From an uncultured Blautia sp. (lineage in GTDB: Bacteria; Bacillota; Clostridia; Lachnospirales; Lachnospiraceae): DNA of 58,748 nucleotides. This document shows positions 8,483 to 16,836 of the stretch, piece after piece. The position numbers were made by a program, and so were the translations under genes. The first letter of the stretch is position 1, and each line of letters begins with the position of its first letter. The stretch spans positions 1 through 58,748 of the forward strand of contig CAKRRG010000009.1 of the NCBI GenBank assembly GCA_934394545.1, read 5' to 3'. The notes beneath the pieces were generated by a model that did not search any database, was not told the DNA's origin, and was given only the letters and a program-made list of their open reading frames with translations.

Positions 8483-8638
8483 ATGAATCAAGATAACTGT
8501 GGTGTGTCCGAATTTTTTGCCCATTGCTTTGCAATGAGTTTGCTATACGAATCGGAATTGCTAAACGCAGATCCTTTCAAGATGGTTCCTCAGAATCACA
8601 AGCGAGTATTCCAAACGTATTTCAAAGCGAAGTTATAG
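8483..8638 (+). pseudogene. Possible remnant of a metallopeptidase-type toxin C-terminus
   Basis: A 51-codon frame starts at ATG 8483 and stays open upstream into the end of the methyltransferase gene. It has no ribosome binding site. SEFFAHCFAMSLLYES resembles the third-ligand helix (EFFAE-FA type) near the end of anthrax-lethal-factor-like gluzincins, and a basic tail (VPQNHKRVFQTYFK) follows. The likeness is weak and from memory. If correct, only the last 50 residues of a larger toxin-like gene survive. The gene immediately after it on the opposite strand could then be the matching immunity gene. Confidence 0.3.
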
Positions 8639-8639
8639 A

Positions 8640-9092
8640 TTAAAACTTTGAGTAAGGTGAAAGAACAGCAATATGATGAATGAGTTGTTCGAAGTTCTCC
8701 TTGCTCCAAAAACGGGGATGAACGAATCCATGCATAACTCTGTTTCGCCCGTTTTCATCGTTGTTTACTTTTACATATTTGAAGTATTTCTTTGTTTCTT
8801 CCAGAACCTTGACATATTCCTGATTATTTTGATTTTCTGCTATTGCCAAAGAAATCAACTTCATGCCAACATTGACCTTAACTGGTTGCCCATTACGATC
8901 GAATAAAGGAAGTCCATAGTCGGAGGTTGTAGTTCTAATCAGTTCTTCCAAATAGGAATACGCAAAGGGCGTAAGTACGGAGAAGGAATCAGGGAATTTC
9001 TCGTATATTCTTTGCACTTCTCCCCAATCAGGAGCCCAGTTCCAAAAATGTGCGTAATCTATTATTTGATTGAAATCTTCTTGCAGTGCCAT
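8640..9092 (-). CDS. Hypothetical protein, possible immunity-type protein
   Basis: A 150-residue soluble protein without signal peptide or membrane segment, rich in aromatic residues (AHFWNWAPDWGEVQRIYEKF near the N-terminus, HGFVHPRFWSKENF near the C-terminus). I do not recognise a named family. The ATG at 9092 follows GGAGG with a seven-base gap. It stands alone and convergent to the possible toxin remnant at 8483-8638. Small aromatic-rich proteins beside toxin fragments are often immunity proteins. That role is inference from context only. Confidence 0.6.
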   Translation of the reverse strand: MALQEDFNQIIDYAHFWNWAPDWGEVQRIYEKFPDSFSVLTPFAYSYLEELIRTTTSDYGLPLFDRNGQPVKVNVGMKLISLAIAENQNNQEYVKVLEETKKYFKYVKVNNDENGRNRVMHGFVHPRFWSKENFEQLIHHIAVLSPYSKF

Positions 9093-9411
9093 AGAATGAC
9101 CTCCTTCTTATATTGAAATGTATAATTTTATTGTAGCACGATTGGCTGTGGATTCAATATCACTTATGAGATAGCTGTGTTTTTCATGGATACAGCTTTT
9201 TCATGGGCTACAGTAGGATTATACAATACATTTACAAGAAGTATGAATATTGCAAAGGGAAGAGGTATAGATTTTAATTTTGCTGATGGCATGATCTGTG
9301 ACTGGAAAAATGAAAGGGAATATAGGTTGTTGGGGTATATCTCACACATGAGTGAAAACATAGCGGATGGTTACCTACAATGATTTCATTAAGGATATGA
9401 CCATCATAAGC
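9093..9411. other. Intergenic stretch with an unsupported 68-codon frame
   Basis: About 320 bases. A + strand frame at 9177-9383 (starting GTG, containing MNIAKGRGIDFNFADG) is open but has no ribosome binding site, and I recognise no family. It may be a gene fragment. Nothing else is seen here. Confidence 0.4.
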
Positions 9412-9462
9412 AAAAAAGTACAGAGACGTATAACTGTATAATATACTTCTCTGCACTTTTTA
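9412..9462. terminator. Bidirectional terminator-like hairpin
   Basis: Imperfect inverted repeat with A-rich left arm (AAAAAGTACAGAGA) and matching right arm (TCTCTGCACTTTTT), with an inner GTATA/TATAC pair. A runs on one side and T runs on the other allow termination in both directions, including for the XRE gene at 9478-9717. Confidence 0.6.
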
Positions 9463-9477
9463 GCTTATGAGATATAT

Positions 9478-9717
9478 TTATTTTTCCTTATTTTCTGGTG
9501 GAACGTACTCCAACAGATCCTCGATCTTACAATTCAATGCACAGCACAACCTGGCTAAAACAGCGGTATCCAGCCGTGTTACCGTTCCTTTACAAAACTG
9601 GTTGAGTTGGGTCCTTTGCATTTCGGCGCGGTGAGCCAATTTGTTCTTACTGATGTTTTGCTTTTCTATCATTTCATCCAGTTTGATCCGGATAGTTCCA
9701 TAATCACGATCTTCCAT
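9478..9717 (-). CDS. Small XRE-type HTH regulator
   Basis: 79 residues making up a single Cro/C1-type helix-turn-helix domain: KLDEMIEKQNISKNKLAHRA, then QRTQLNQFCKGTVTRLDTA, then LARLCCALNCKIEDLLEYVP. The last motif (ALNCKIEDLLEY) is typical of the small YozG-like XRE regulators found in mobile elements of Firmicutes. There is no effector domain. The gene is divergent from the hypothetical gene at 9854, with a 136-base gap that could hold a shared regulatory region. Target genes are unknown. Confidence 0.8.
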   Translation of the reverse strand: MEDRDYGTIRIKLDEMIEKQNISKNKLAHRAEMQRTQLNQFCKGTVTRLDTAVLARLCCALNCKIEDLLEYVPPENKEK

Positions 9718-9853
9718 ATACCATTACCCTCAACTACAATATTATTCAGAGATTGTAAGTATAGGATAACTAATATATAATCGAATTATAAGTTGTAGAA
9801 TATCTGCTGTAGTTACTTGCACATATTTATTCCAATGGGAGGGAATTTTGATT

Positions 9854-10222
9854 ATGGGAGAAAATTTATTAGAAGAATTGACCTTGGAGCAAAAACAAAA
9901 ATTACTGACATTGCCGGCAGAATTGAAACATTTCACTCAGACTCAATGGGCTGCAATATACGGGATCGTACCTATGACACAAGAACTTTTTGATAGTATT
10001 CAGTTGGAACGTTTGAAAGCAGGAGAGGAACTGGAATCTGCTGCCCTGGATACATTTCTGAAATACCCTGAGTTTGCCCTTAATTACAGCAGTCGGCTCG
10101 AAAGTGCCTTAATCACTTCAAATACTATCTCTTCTGACGATGCAGAAGAAAATTTTAAGCAATTATATGAAAAAATGCGGCATTCTATATATGAGAAATT
10201 TCAATATGATATAGGCGCATAA
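9854..10222 (+). CDS. Hypothetical protein of accessory region
   Basis: 122 residues, acidic and probably helical, without membrane segments. It begins MGENLLEELTLEQKQKLLTL and ends in a charged helical tail. I do not recognise the family. The ATG 9854 lies ten bases after GGGAGGG; TTG 9848, two codons upstream, has a four-base gap and is a possible alternative. It is divergent from the XRE gene at 9478-9717 and may be regulated by it; that is inference. Confidence 0.6.
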   Translation: MGENLLEELTLEQKQKLLTLPAELKHFTQTQWAAIYGIVPMTQELFDSIQLERLKAGEELESAALDTFLKYPEFALNYSSRLESALITSNTISSDDAEENFKQLYEKMRHSIYEKFQYDIGA

Positions 10223-10305
10223 GCTAAGAGAAATCAGGAATTTAAAAATTCTGACCTTCTTGTAAACATTTTGTCACATACGACATTATCTTATATAAAA
10301 ATACA

Positions 10306-10362
10306 GAGAACCCTCTTATATAATTACGTTTTGCCATATACCTAGATAATAAGAGAGTTCCC
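10306..10362. terminator. Inverted repeat between convergent genes
   Basis: GAACCCTCTTAT and ATAAGAGAGTTC arms (one mismatch) lie between the + gene ending at 10222 and the - XRE gene ending at 10386. The place fits a shared terminator, but no clear T tract is seen. Confidence 0.4.
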
Positions 10363-10385
10363 CGAATAATATTTTATCTATATTA

Positions 10386-10625
10386 TTACTCATTCAGCTC
10401 TTCAAAGAAATCATTAAACTCACATTCAAAGATTTCCTTCATGGCCACCAGTTCGCTTACTTTAATATTCATCCGATTTGTTTCCAGCTTCGCATAGGTA
10501 CTTTTGGAGATCTGGATCCCCATGAGATTCATTTTGGCAATCACTTGATCCTGTGTAAGCTTTCGGCTATACCGTATTTTCTGTATGTTCCCGCCAATGT
10601 TCATATCCGGTCTGAGTTTCTGCAT
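10386..10625 (-). CDS. XRE-family HTH regulator next to the recombinase cluster
   Basis: 79 residues with a Cro/C1-type DNA-binding domain: GGNIQKIRYSRKLTQDQVIA, then GIQISKSTYAKLETNRMNIKV, then LVAMKEIFECEFNDFFEEL. The start at 10625 is chosen because AAGGTAGGG sits seven bases upstream and MQKLRPDMNIGGNI is the usual N-terminus of this type. The longer frame to 10772 would run through the intergenic region. It is divergent from the first recombinase-like gene, and the 131-base gap holds repeated GAAAC/GTTTC elements that may be its operators. It may therefore repress the recombinase genes. Confidence 0.8.
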   Translation of the reverse strand: MQKLRPDMNIGGNIQKIRYSRKLTQDQVIAKMNLMGIQISKSTYAKLETNRMNIKVSELVAMKEIFECEFNDFFEELNE

Positions 10626-10639
10626 GATATTCCCTACCT

Positions 10640-10740
10640 TCATCAATAATTCGTTATTAAGAAACTTTTGTATTGATAATAGCCGAGAAACTTCATATAA
10701 TGTTTCGTGATAAAGAAATATTTCATGTAAAAAATCACAA
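10640..10740. promoter_or_regulatory. Divergent control region with GAAAC repeats
   Basis: Within about 90 bases there are AAGAAACTTTTG, GAGAAACTTCATATAATGTTTC (GAAAC-N10-GTTTC) and AAGAAATATTTC. The repeated half-sites between a repressor gene and a divergent recombinase gene fit XRE operators. The exact promoter boxes are unclear. Confidence 0.45.
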
Positions 10741-10756
10741 AGGAGAAAATGAATCA

Positions 10757-11938
10757 ATGCAAGAACAAACAAGAACCCCCGTCTTCCAAAACAGTGACGG
10801 CACCTGGGGACACCTTACCAAAACCGTAAATCCGCTTATCTACACCATCGAGTATGGCCGTCGTACCGGGTTTTCATCCCGGGAAGAAGCAGAAGAGAGT
10901 TACCAGCGTTCCCTGGCTTCTTACCAGGACCAGCTGTCCAAACTGAAAAAGGACCGGGATATGCCTTTTACCTTTTCGGAATATCTGGATTACTGGCTGA
11001 ATGATGTGTGTGCTCATGGTTCTAATGGCAGCCGTACACTGGTTCAAAAGCAATGGACCATAAACCTGATTATCCAGCCTCATCTGCATAAGGATATTCT
11101 TTTGGGATGTGTCACTCCCGATTACCTCAATAAGGTTCTGGGATCCTGCCAGGCTTACTGCTGCAACGGAGGCTATTATGCATATAAGCTGCTGCATAGT
11201 GCTTTGAAACACGCCCGCGTAAACAACTGTCTTCCGGATATGGATTTCCAGCAGATCCGGCACTATCCGGAGCCTCCCGGAAATCCGGTTTTCTATTCCC
11301 CGGAACAGCTTCGCACATTCCTGACTGCCGCTTCCAATTCCAACCATTACCTGGAGATTCAACTGGCTCTTTTCTGCGGCCTGACACCCGGGGAAATCCT
11401 CGGACTGAAGTATTCGGATTTCAAGCACCAGGAACAGACCATCACAATCCAGAGGATCTGTACCTTGAACGATTCCGGGAAGAACTGCCAGTTAAAAAAA
11501 CTGGAAGGGACCAAACAGAACCGAAGCTTAAAAATTCCGTCTTTTTTATTTTCGGAACTTTCTGCCCGGCGGAAAGAAAACAGGAAACTCCTGACAAAAT
11601 ATCCATCAGCTACAGGCTATAAATCTTATCTTTGTCTTGGCCCCACAGCAAAGATAAAGTCTGTTTCTACATTAGGAGCTGCTTTAAAAATGATCACCAC
11701 AGAAGCGGGTCTTCCAAGACTGAACATGCGTGATCTGAGATATATGTTCGCCCGTTTTCTTCTCGAACAGGATTTTTCCCTTGAAGCAGTCTCTGGTATC
11801 CTTGGCCACACAAAACAGACTACAACACTGGCATTTTGCAACAGGATTCCATGTACAGATTCTGAAATTGGTGCTGTCGTAGCCGGTTCCCTGGACCCGG
11901 TCCTTGGCGCTGGAAAAAAGGAGGGAAAAAACCTGTGA
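10757..11938 (+). CDS. Tyrosine-recombinase-like protein 1, catalytic residues lost
   Basis: 393 residues with an integrase layout: an N-terminal AP2-like arm-binding part (residues 1-60), a core-binding domain (about 70-170) and a catalytic-fold domain (about 178-365). Key residues are replaced: Arg I is T210 (CGLTPGEILGL), the box histidine is R325 (R325-D-L-R328), and the nucleophile tyrosine position, nine residues after LGH (H351), is F360. K253, R328 and H351 remain. It should not cleave DNA, but the fold and length are intact. Its stop overlaps the GTG of the next gene (GTGA), so the two are translationally coupled. The ATG 10757 is 11 bases after AAAGGAG. Confidence 0.75.
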   Translation: MQEQTRTPVFQNSDGTWGHLTKTVNPLIYTIEYGRRTGFSSREEAEESYQRSLASYQDQLSKLKKDRDMPFTFSEYLDYWLNDVCAHGSNGSRTLVQKQWTINLIIQPHLHKDILLGCVTPDYLNKVLGSCQAYCCNGGYYAYKLLHSALKHARVNNCLPDMDFQQIRHYPEPPGNPVFYSPEQLRTFLTAASNSNHYLEIQLALFCGLTPGEILGLKYSDFKHQEQTITIQRICTLNDSGKNCQLKKLEGTKQNRSLKIPSFLFSELSARRKENRKLLTKYPSATGYKSYLCLGPTAKIKSVSTLGAALKMITTEAGLPRLNMRDLRYMFARFLLEQDFSLEAVSGILGHTKQTTTLAFCNRIPCTDSEIGAVVAGSLDPVLGAGKKEGKNL

Positions 11939-13287
11939 AAAAGAATGAACCCTATCTCCAGATGCCGGTAAAGGAAACCTTCCTTTATGGCAGGCTCATC
12001 TCCGGGAAATCCCTTGGTGACGTTATATACATAAAAGCCAGACGAAAATACTGTTTCCGTCTTTTACTTGTTTTTGAGTCCGGCGATGTGAAGATGGTAC
12101 AGCGGACCGCCTCTTCCAACAAGCAGCTGGCCCGCCAGGAAAGGGATGAGGCCCTCATGGAAATCGCAAACGGCAGTTTCATCCCTTTTTCTTATACCGT
12201 GAAAGAGTTTTATGATTTCTGGTTTTACCATCATATGCTCGGACAAAAAAGGATCACTTATAATACCTACAACGCTTACCGGAATATCATAGAAAACTAC
12301 CTGCTTCCCAAACTCGGCCATAAGAAGCTGGATGCGCTGCAGAGAAGAGACCTGGTAAAGGCATTGTCTGGTATTCCCTATCCGGGAGTATTAAGAACTG
12401 CGGCGGGTGTCGTCACGGCTTCCCTTTGCTATGCCCGGGAGCATAACTATCTTTCCAGGGATATCTATACCGGGATCTCTTCCGAAGTAAAACAGCCATG
12501 CCTGAAGAAAAAAACGGATACCCGGCAGCAGGTTTATACTGTGGAACAGGCCACCCACCTTTTATATCTGTGTAAGCAGCAGGAACCCATGATCTATCTG
12601 CCCATGCTCCTTGCCGTCACTGCCGGCCTGCGGATCTCCGAGATCACCGGCCTCCGGTACAGCGATATTGATTTCCTTGGCAGGAAACTTTTTGTGGAAC
12701 GCCAGCTTGGAAAGGACCTGTACATGGAAGTGGCGCAGGAGAACAGGCCGGTACTGTGCAGTGAACTCCCACTGAAAACAAAAAACAGCAAAAGAGCAGT
12801 AGTACTGGCTGATTTTGTCCTGGATGAGATCCTCCTGGAACGGCAGCGCTACGAAAAACGCAAAGCTTCTAATCCAGAGTTCCTAGATCTGGGCTACATC
12901 TGCTGCCATGAAAACGGGCAGTGCCATAACCGCAGTTTTTATATCAAACCTTATAACCGCCTGATGGAACAGAGCGGCATCTCCCGGCTGCCCTGGAGAA
13001 AATTCCGGAATACCTATGCCACAATCCTTGCCCAGTACCAGGTCAACATGAAAACGATCTCCAAATGTCTTGGACATTACAGCCCGGATTTCACCAGCAG
13101 GATCTATGTAGCCTCCCAGAAGCCGGAAACCTATGATATCTCAAAGATAATCGAAGAGTACGTGTTGGCCCACCGTCTTTTACCGAAGGAACAGGGCAGC
13201 GTGGATCCGAAAAGGCAGTGCAATGTGGAGCAGAAACCCTACCTGCTTCCAGAAGATCAGACTTATCGGAATTATTTCTATGATTAA
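11935..13287 (+). CDS. Tyrosine recombinase 2, catalytic site largely intact
   Basis: 450 residues; site-specific DNA recombinase of the phage-integrase family. N-terminal part to about 85, core-binding domain 88-185, catalytic domain 200-400, and an unusual 45-residue tail ending in FYD. Catalytic residues: R233 in TAGLRISE, K283 in the beta-hairpin, R358 in RKFRNTYAT, H381 in CLGH, and Y391 in SRIYVAS. The usual box histidine is R355. The start is GTG 11935, overlapping the stop of the first recombinase-like gene. Flanked on both sides by related genes that lost these residues, it is the only member of the trio likely to cut DNA. Confidence 0.8.
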   Translation: MKKNEPYLQMPVKETFLYGRLISGKSLGDVIYIKARRKYCFRLLLVFESGDVKMVQRTASSNKQLARQERDEALMEIANGSFIPFSYTVKEFYDFWFYHHMLGQKRITYNTYNAYRNIIENYLLPKLGHKKLDALQRRDLVKALSGIPYPGVLRTAAGVVTASLCYAREHNYLSRDIYTGISSEVKQPCLKKKTDTRQQVYTVEQATHLLYLCKQQEPMIYLPMLLAVTAGLRISEITGLRYSDIDFLGRKLFVERQLGKDLYMEVAQENRPVLCSELPLKTKNSKRAVVLADFVLDEILLERQRYEKRKASNPEFLDLGYICCHENGQCHNRSFYIKPYNRLMEQSGISRLPWRKFRNTYATILAQYQVNMKTISKCLGHYSPDFTSRIYVASQKPETYDISKIIEEYVLAHRLLPKEQGSVDPKRQCNVEQKPYLLPEDQTYRNYFYD

Positions 13288-13289
13288 AA

Positions 13290-14360
13290 TCAGCTTTTTC
13301 TTTTATAATAAAACACCTCAGGAAACGGAACGTTTATAGTCAAAGTCTCTCCCTGGATATCCGCGATCTGCTGGCAGAGGCCCAGCATCCGGTAAGGATT
13401 TGCATATCCGAAAAGTTTCATGATCTTATTAAACTGTTTTTCCCTTTTGATAAGATCTGCGAGATACATATATCTGAGGTCTCCAAGGGAGATGCGGGGC
13501 AGGCCATAGGACTGAGTGATCTTTTTCAGTCTGGTATTCAGTGTGGGAAGCGTCTTGACTTTTCCATATGGACCAAGGCACAGGGCGCCTTCTTCGGCCA
13601 GTCCGGGATATCTCAGAAGAATGCCCTCATTCAGATATCTCCGGTTCCCGATCTCATCAAATAAAAATTCCGGAACAGGCACAGTACGGTAATTACTGTC
13701 TGAACGGAGCTTTCTGCCACTGTATTTGAGACTCTGACTATTATCACCCCCATTCCTGTCAGCAGACACATAATTCCGTGCATGCAGCCCGCAGATCGTT
13801 ACCGTGCCTGCCTCCGGATCGAAGCTGTCATATTTAAGTCCAAGGATTTCCCCTGGTTTCAGCCCGCAGTAAAGCGCCAGGGCATATTCCAGATAATGGG
13901 AGGTGTTGTCTTTCTTTGCAGCTGATAAAAAGCAGGTAAGCTGTTCCGCTGTATAAAGAACCGGATCTTTTTCCAACACGGAATATTTTTTTATTTGAAA
14001 GAAAAGTTCATAATCACCGGTATCTGGTTCAAAACTATCCTTTATAAAGACACGCAGAAAGCGGTATGCCGAAGCAGCCGTATTTTCATTTTTTTGATTG
14101 ATGCATGCCAAAAGAGCATTCAGGTATTCTGCATCGATATCGTCAACCGCCCGCTCCTTATCCGGAAGGCTGGGTTCAATGACATTGAAGATCATCCAGT
14201 AGTAGTAAGCAACCGTACTGCTGCTGGTTGAATTCGAAAGACATTTGTTCTGGTACCAGCTCTCCAGGTAATTAACAAAAGTAGTTGCAGCAGGTTCGTT
14301 CCTTTTCTCTTTTTTCATTGTTGCGGCTGTAACAGCCATTTCTTTTGATTCTTTTCTCAT
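13290..14360 (-). CDS. Tyrosine-recombinase-like protein 3, catalytic residues lost
   Basis: 356 residues, convergent with recombinase 2 and only two bases from its end. It is clearly related to protein 1 (shared GLxPGEILGLKY, LCLGPxxKxK, GLPR and DLRYM). Catalytic positions are changed: Arg I is K168, box His is G293, the LGH histidine is Y319, and the tyrosine position is L328. Only R296 clearly remains. The N-terminus lacks the AP2-like part and begins with a Lys/Glu-rich stretch. The frame is open with a good ribosome binding site, so it is not a simple pseudogene. A DNA-binding or architectural role is inferred. Confidence 0.7.
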   Translation of the reverse strand: MRKESKEMAVTAATMKKEKRNEPAATTFVNYLESWYQNKCLSNSTSSSTVAYYYWMIFNVIEPSLPDKERAVDDIDAEYLNALLACINQKNENTAASAYRFLRVFIKDSFEPDTGDYELFFQIKKYSVLEKDPVLYTAEQLTCFLSAAKKDNTSHYLEYALALYCGLKPGEILGLKYDSFDPEAGTVTICGLHARNYVSADRNGGDNSQSLKYSGRKLRSDSNYRTVPVPEFLFDEIGNRRYLNEGILLRYPGLAEEGALCLGPYGKVKTLPTLNTRLKKITQSYGLPRISLGDLRYMYLADLIKREKQFNKIMKLFGYANPYRMLGLCQQIADIQGETLTINVPFPEVFYYKRKS

Positions 14361-14752
14361 TCTTTTTTCCTTTCTGCCATCATTGGCTAAGCATTTAACT
14401 ATATTTCAGTTATATATTGTCCGATTTTCGCTCAGAATCCGATCTTTTATGAAAATTTTTGATAAAATTCTAAAAAAATGACATATTAATCCTGTAAGGT
14501 GGATGTCCATACAAAGAAATATATTTATAGAATACTTACGCATTTAATATGTAATATTTTTAAGAATGGTTATTTAAGAAAGGTTTTTCCAAGAAAACAG
14601 ATAGCCCAAAAGTGACAAGCACCTCAACATTTTTTGACAGAAACAAAAAAATATGACATATTAGTATTGAAAAAAAGAATCTTGTAAAAAAGGAATGACA
14701 GCAGACTATTTTCACCAATTTTCACCATTTCCACAAAAGCACACGATTTCTC
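14361..14752. other. AT-rich intergenic region with repeated ACATATTA sites
   Basis: About 390 bases, very AT-rich, without a convincing gene. ATGACATATTA occurs at 14478-14488 and 14653-14663, and the inverted TTAATATGT at 14544-14552. The sites lie between recombinase-like gene 3 and the first core gene, so they could be protein-binding or attachment-related sites. No other structure is clear. Confidence 0.4.
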
Positions 14753-14782
14753 TTGAATTTCTGAAATGACCTGTATTATAAT
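14753..14782 (+). promoter_or_regulatory. Promoter of the radical SAM operon
   Basis: TTGAAT at 14753-14758, an 18-base spacer, and TATAAT at 14777-14782. It lies 183 bases before the radical SAM gene, leaving a long leader. Confidence 0.6.
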
Positions 14783-14792
14783 AGGATAATTA

Positions 14793-14838
14793 ACGGCATA
14801 TACCACAGCCGGTACCGCAGTGACCAAATGCCGTTTTC
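14793..14838 (+). promoter_or_regulatory. Structured leader hairpin upstream of the radical SAM gene
   Basis: ACGGCAT / ATGCCGT arms enclose an inner CGGTACCG palindrome and are followed by TTTTC. It sits about 10 bases after the likely transcription start and 125 bases before the coding region, where an attenuator or a regulatory RNA element would lie. It matches no riboswitch class I can name. Confidence 0.4.
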
Positions 14839-14964
14839 GGGGTAAAAATAGGTTCAAAAATGAGCATTATTTTTCCCACTTATTCAGAAAAAAAGGCACT
14901 ATCCAAATCTAAACAGAAAAAGTTCTGTATTTGGCAAATGGTGATAAATTGTGAAAGGAAAAGA

Positions 14965-16836
14965 ATGAGAAAATTAGCACTTAGTGACGAAATATTGCTC
15001 AGTGTTGACAAAGCAGCCCGCTATATCGGCGGGGAAGTCAACTCTGTAATGAAAGACCTGAAAGAGGTGACCACCCGGGTCGCGTTTTGCTTCCCGGATG
15101 TCTATGAGATTGGCATGTCCAACCTGGGCATGATGCTTCTTTACAATATGTTTAATAAACGTCCTGATGTGTGGTGTGAGCGGGTTTATTCCCCATGGCT
15201 TGATCTTGATAAGCTTATGAGAGAACAGAATATCCCGTTATTTGCCCTGGAGTCCCAGGATCCTATCAGGGATTTTGATTTCCTGTGCATCACACTTGGA
15301 TATGAAATGTGTTACACCAACGTACTCCAGACACTGGATCTTTCCCAGATTCCACTGAAAGCAGCTGACCGTGACGAATCATGTCCTATTGTGATCGGCG
15401 GCGGTGCGTGTGCATATAATCCAGAGCCATTGGCAGCCTTTTTTGACCTGTTTTATATTGGCGAAGGAGAAACTGTGTATGATGCGCTTTTTGATGCATA
15501 CAAGGCTAATAAGGAGGCTGGAGGCAGCAGGGAAGACTTCCTTATGAAAGCAGCTCAGATTCCGGGAATTTATGTTCCGGCATTTTATGATGTCACATAC
15601 AAAGAAGACGGTACAATTGCATCCTTTGCTCCCAACCGCCCAGGAGTTCCCCAGAAGGTCCAGAAGCAGCTGATCGTGGATATGGACAAGGGATACTGTC
15701 CAATTGAGAAACCAGTGGTTCCTTTTATCAAGGCCACCCAGGACCGTGTCACTCTGGAAATCCAGCGTGGATGTATCCGTGGCTGTCGTTTCTGCCAGGC
15801 AGGTATGATCTACCGGCCTCTCCGTGAACGTGACGTGGAGGAGTTGAAAGAGTCTGCAAGAGCCATGCTGAAGAACTCCGGTCACGAGGAGATTTCCCTC
15901 AGTTCCTTAAGTTCCAGCGATTACACACACCTAGAAGAGCTGGTAAACTTCCTGATTGACGAATTTAAGTCCGCAGGTGTAAATATTTCCCTGCCGTCAC
16001 TTCGTATCGACGCTTTTGCCCTGGATGTTATGAGCAAGGTTCAGGATATTAAGAAGAGCAGCCTTACTTTTGCCCCGGAAGCTGGTTCACAGAGACTTCG
16101 TGATGTAATTAATAAAGGACTTACCGAAGAAGTGATCCTTCACGGTGCGCATGAGGCATTTGTTGGCGGATGGAACCGTGTGAAGCTTTATTTCATGCTT
16201 GGACTTCCTACTGAAACCGAAGAAGATATGAAAGGAATTGCTCATCTGGCAGAGCGTATTGCAGAAGAATATTACGATACCGTTCCCAAGGAAAAACGCC
16301 ATGGAAAGGTTCAGATCGTAGTCAGCACCTCCTTCTTTGTGCCAAAGCCATTTACCCCATTCCAGTGGGCTCCAATGTATACAGAACAGGATTTTATTGA
16401 CAAGGCAAAAGTGGTAAAAGAAGAAATCCGTGCACAGCTGAACCAGAAGAGTATTAAGTACAACTGGCATGAACCAGATGTAACCACACTGGAAGGCTTC
16501 CTTGCAAGAGGTGACCGCCGTGCTTCAGAAGTTATCTTAAAAGCATACGAGAAAGGTGCCCTTTATGATGCCTGGTCAGAAAGCTTCCGCTATGACATCT
16601 GGAAAGAGGCTTTTGCTGAAACAGGAATTGACATTGAATTCTATACTCTCCGTGAGAGAAGCACAGATGAAATCCTTCCATGGGATTTCATAGATGCAGG
16701 TGTTACCAAAGAGTTCCTGATCCGTGAGTGGAAACAGGCAAAAGGCGAAGTGGTTACACCAAACTGCCGTCAGAAATGTGCAGGCTGCGGAGCAAGACGT
16801 TATGAAGGAGGCGTATGTTATGAAGGTAAGAATTAA
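14965..16836 (+). CDS. TIGR03960-type B12-binding-like radical SAM protein
   Basis: 623 residues. An N-terminal B12-binding-like domain comes first, followed by a radical SAM core with the iron-sulfur motif C270-x3-C274-x2-C277 (RGCIRGCRFCQAG). A C-terminal cysteine-rich tail (CRQKCAGCGARRYEGGVC) may bind a second metal. The family is conserved in Clostridia next to the DUF2344 gene that follows, and both usually lie just before rng and rplU; the reaction is not established as far as I know. The ATG 14965 is chosen for AAAGGA five bases upstream; the longer frame to 14860 runs through the leader. It overlaps the next gene by 17 bases. Confidence 0.85.
   Translation: MRKLALSDEILLSVDKAARYIGGEVNSVMKDLKEVTTRVAFCFPDVYEIGMSNLGMMLLYNMFNKRPDVWCERVYSPWLDLDKLMREQNIPLFALESQDPIRDFDFLCITLGYEMCYTNVLQTLDLSQIPLKAADRDESCPIVIGGGACAYNPEPLAAFFDLFYIGEGETVYDALFDAYKANKEAGGSREDFLMKAAQIPGIYVPAFYDVTYKEDGTIASFAPNRPGVPQKVQKQLIVDMDKGYCPIEKPVVPFIKATQDRVTLEIQRGCIRGCRFCQAGMIYRPLRERDVEELKESARAMLKNSGHEEISLSSLSSSDYTHLEELVNFLIDEFKSAGVNISLPSLRIDAFALDVMSKVQDIKKSSLTFAPEAGSQRLRDVINKGLTEEVILHGAHEAFVGGWNRVKLYFMLGLPTETEEDMKGIAHLAERIAEEYYDTVPKEKRHGKVQIVVSTSFFVPKPFTPFQWAPMYTEQDFIDKAKVVKEEIRAQLNQKSIKYNWHEPDVTTLEGFLARGDRRASEVILKAYEKGALYDAWSESFRYDIWKEAFAETGIDIEFYTLRERSTDEILPWDFIDAGVTKEFLIREWKQAKGEVVTPNCRQKCAGCGARRYEGGVCYEGKN

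Noticed and set aside
9177..9383. 68-codon + frame in the gap before the XRE gene
   Set aside because: Starts with GTG without a ribosome binding site and has no recognisable family; left as unsupported.
13290..14360. Calling recombinase-like gene 3 a pseudogene
   Set aside because: The frame is intact over 356 codons with a good ribosome binding site and conserved fold motifs; lost catalytic residues alone do not make it a broken gene.
14793..14838. Cobalamin riboswitch before the radical SAM gene
   Set aside because: The leader lacks the B12-box and the expected multi-helix size; only one hairpin is clear.
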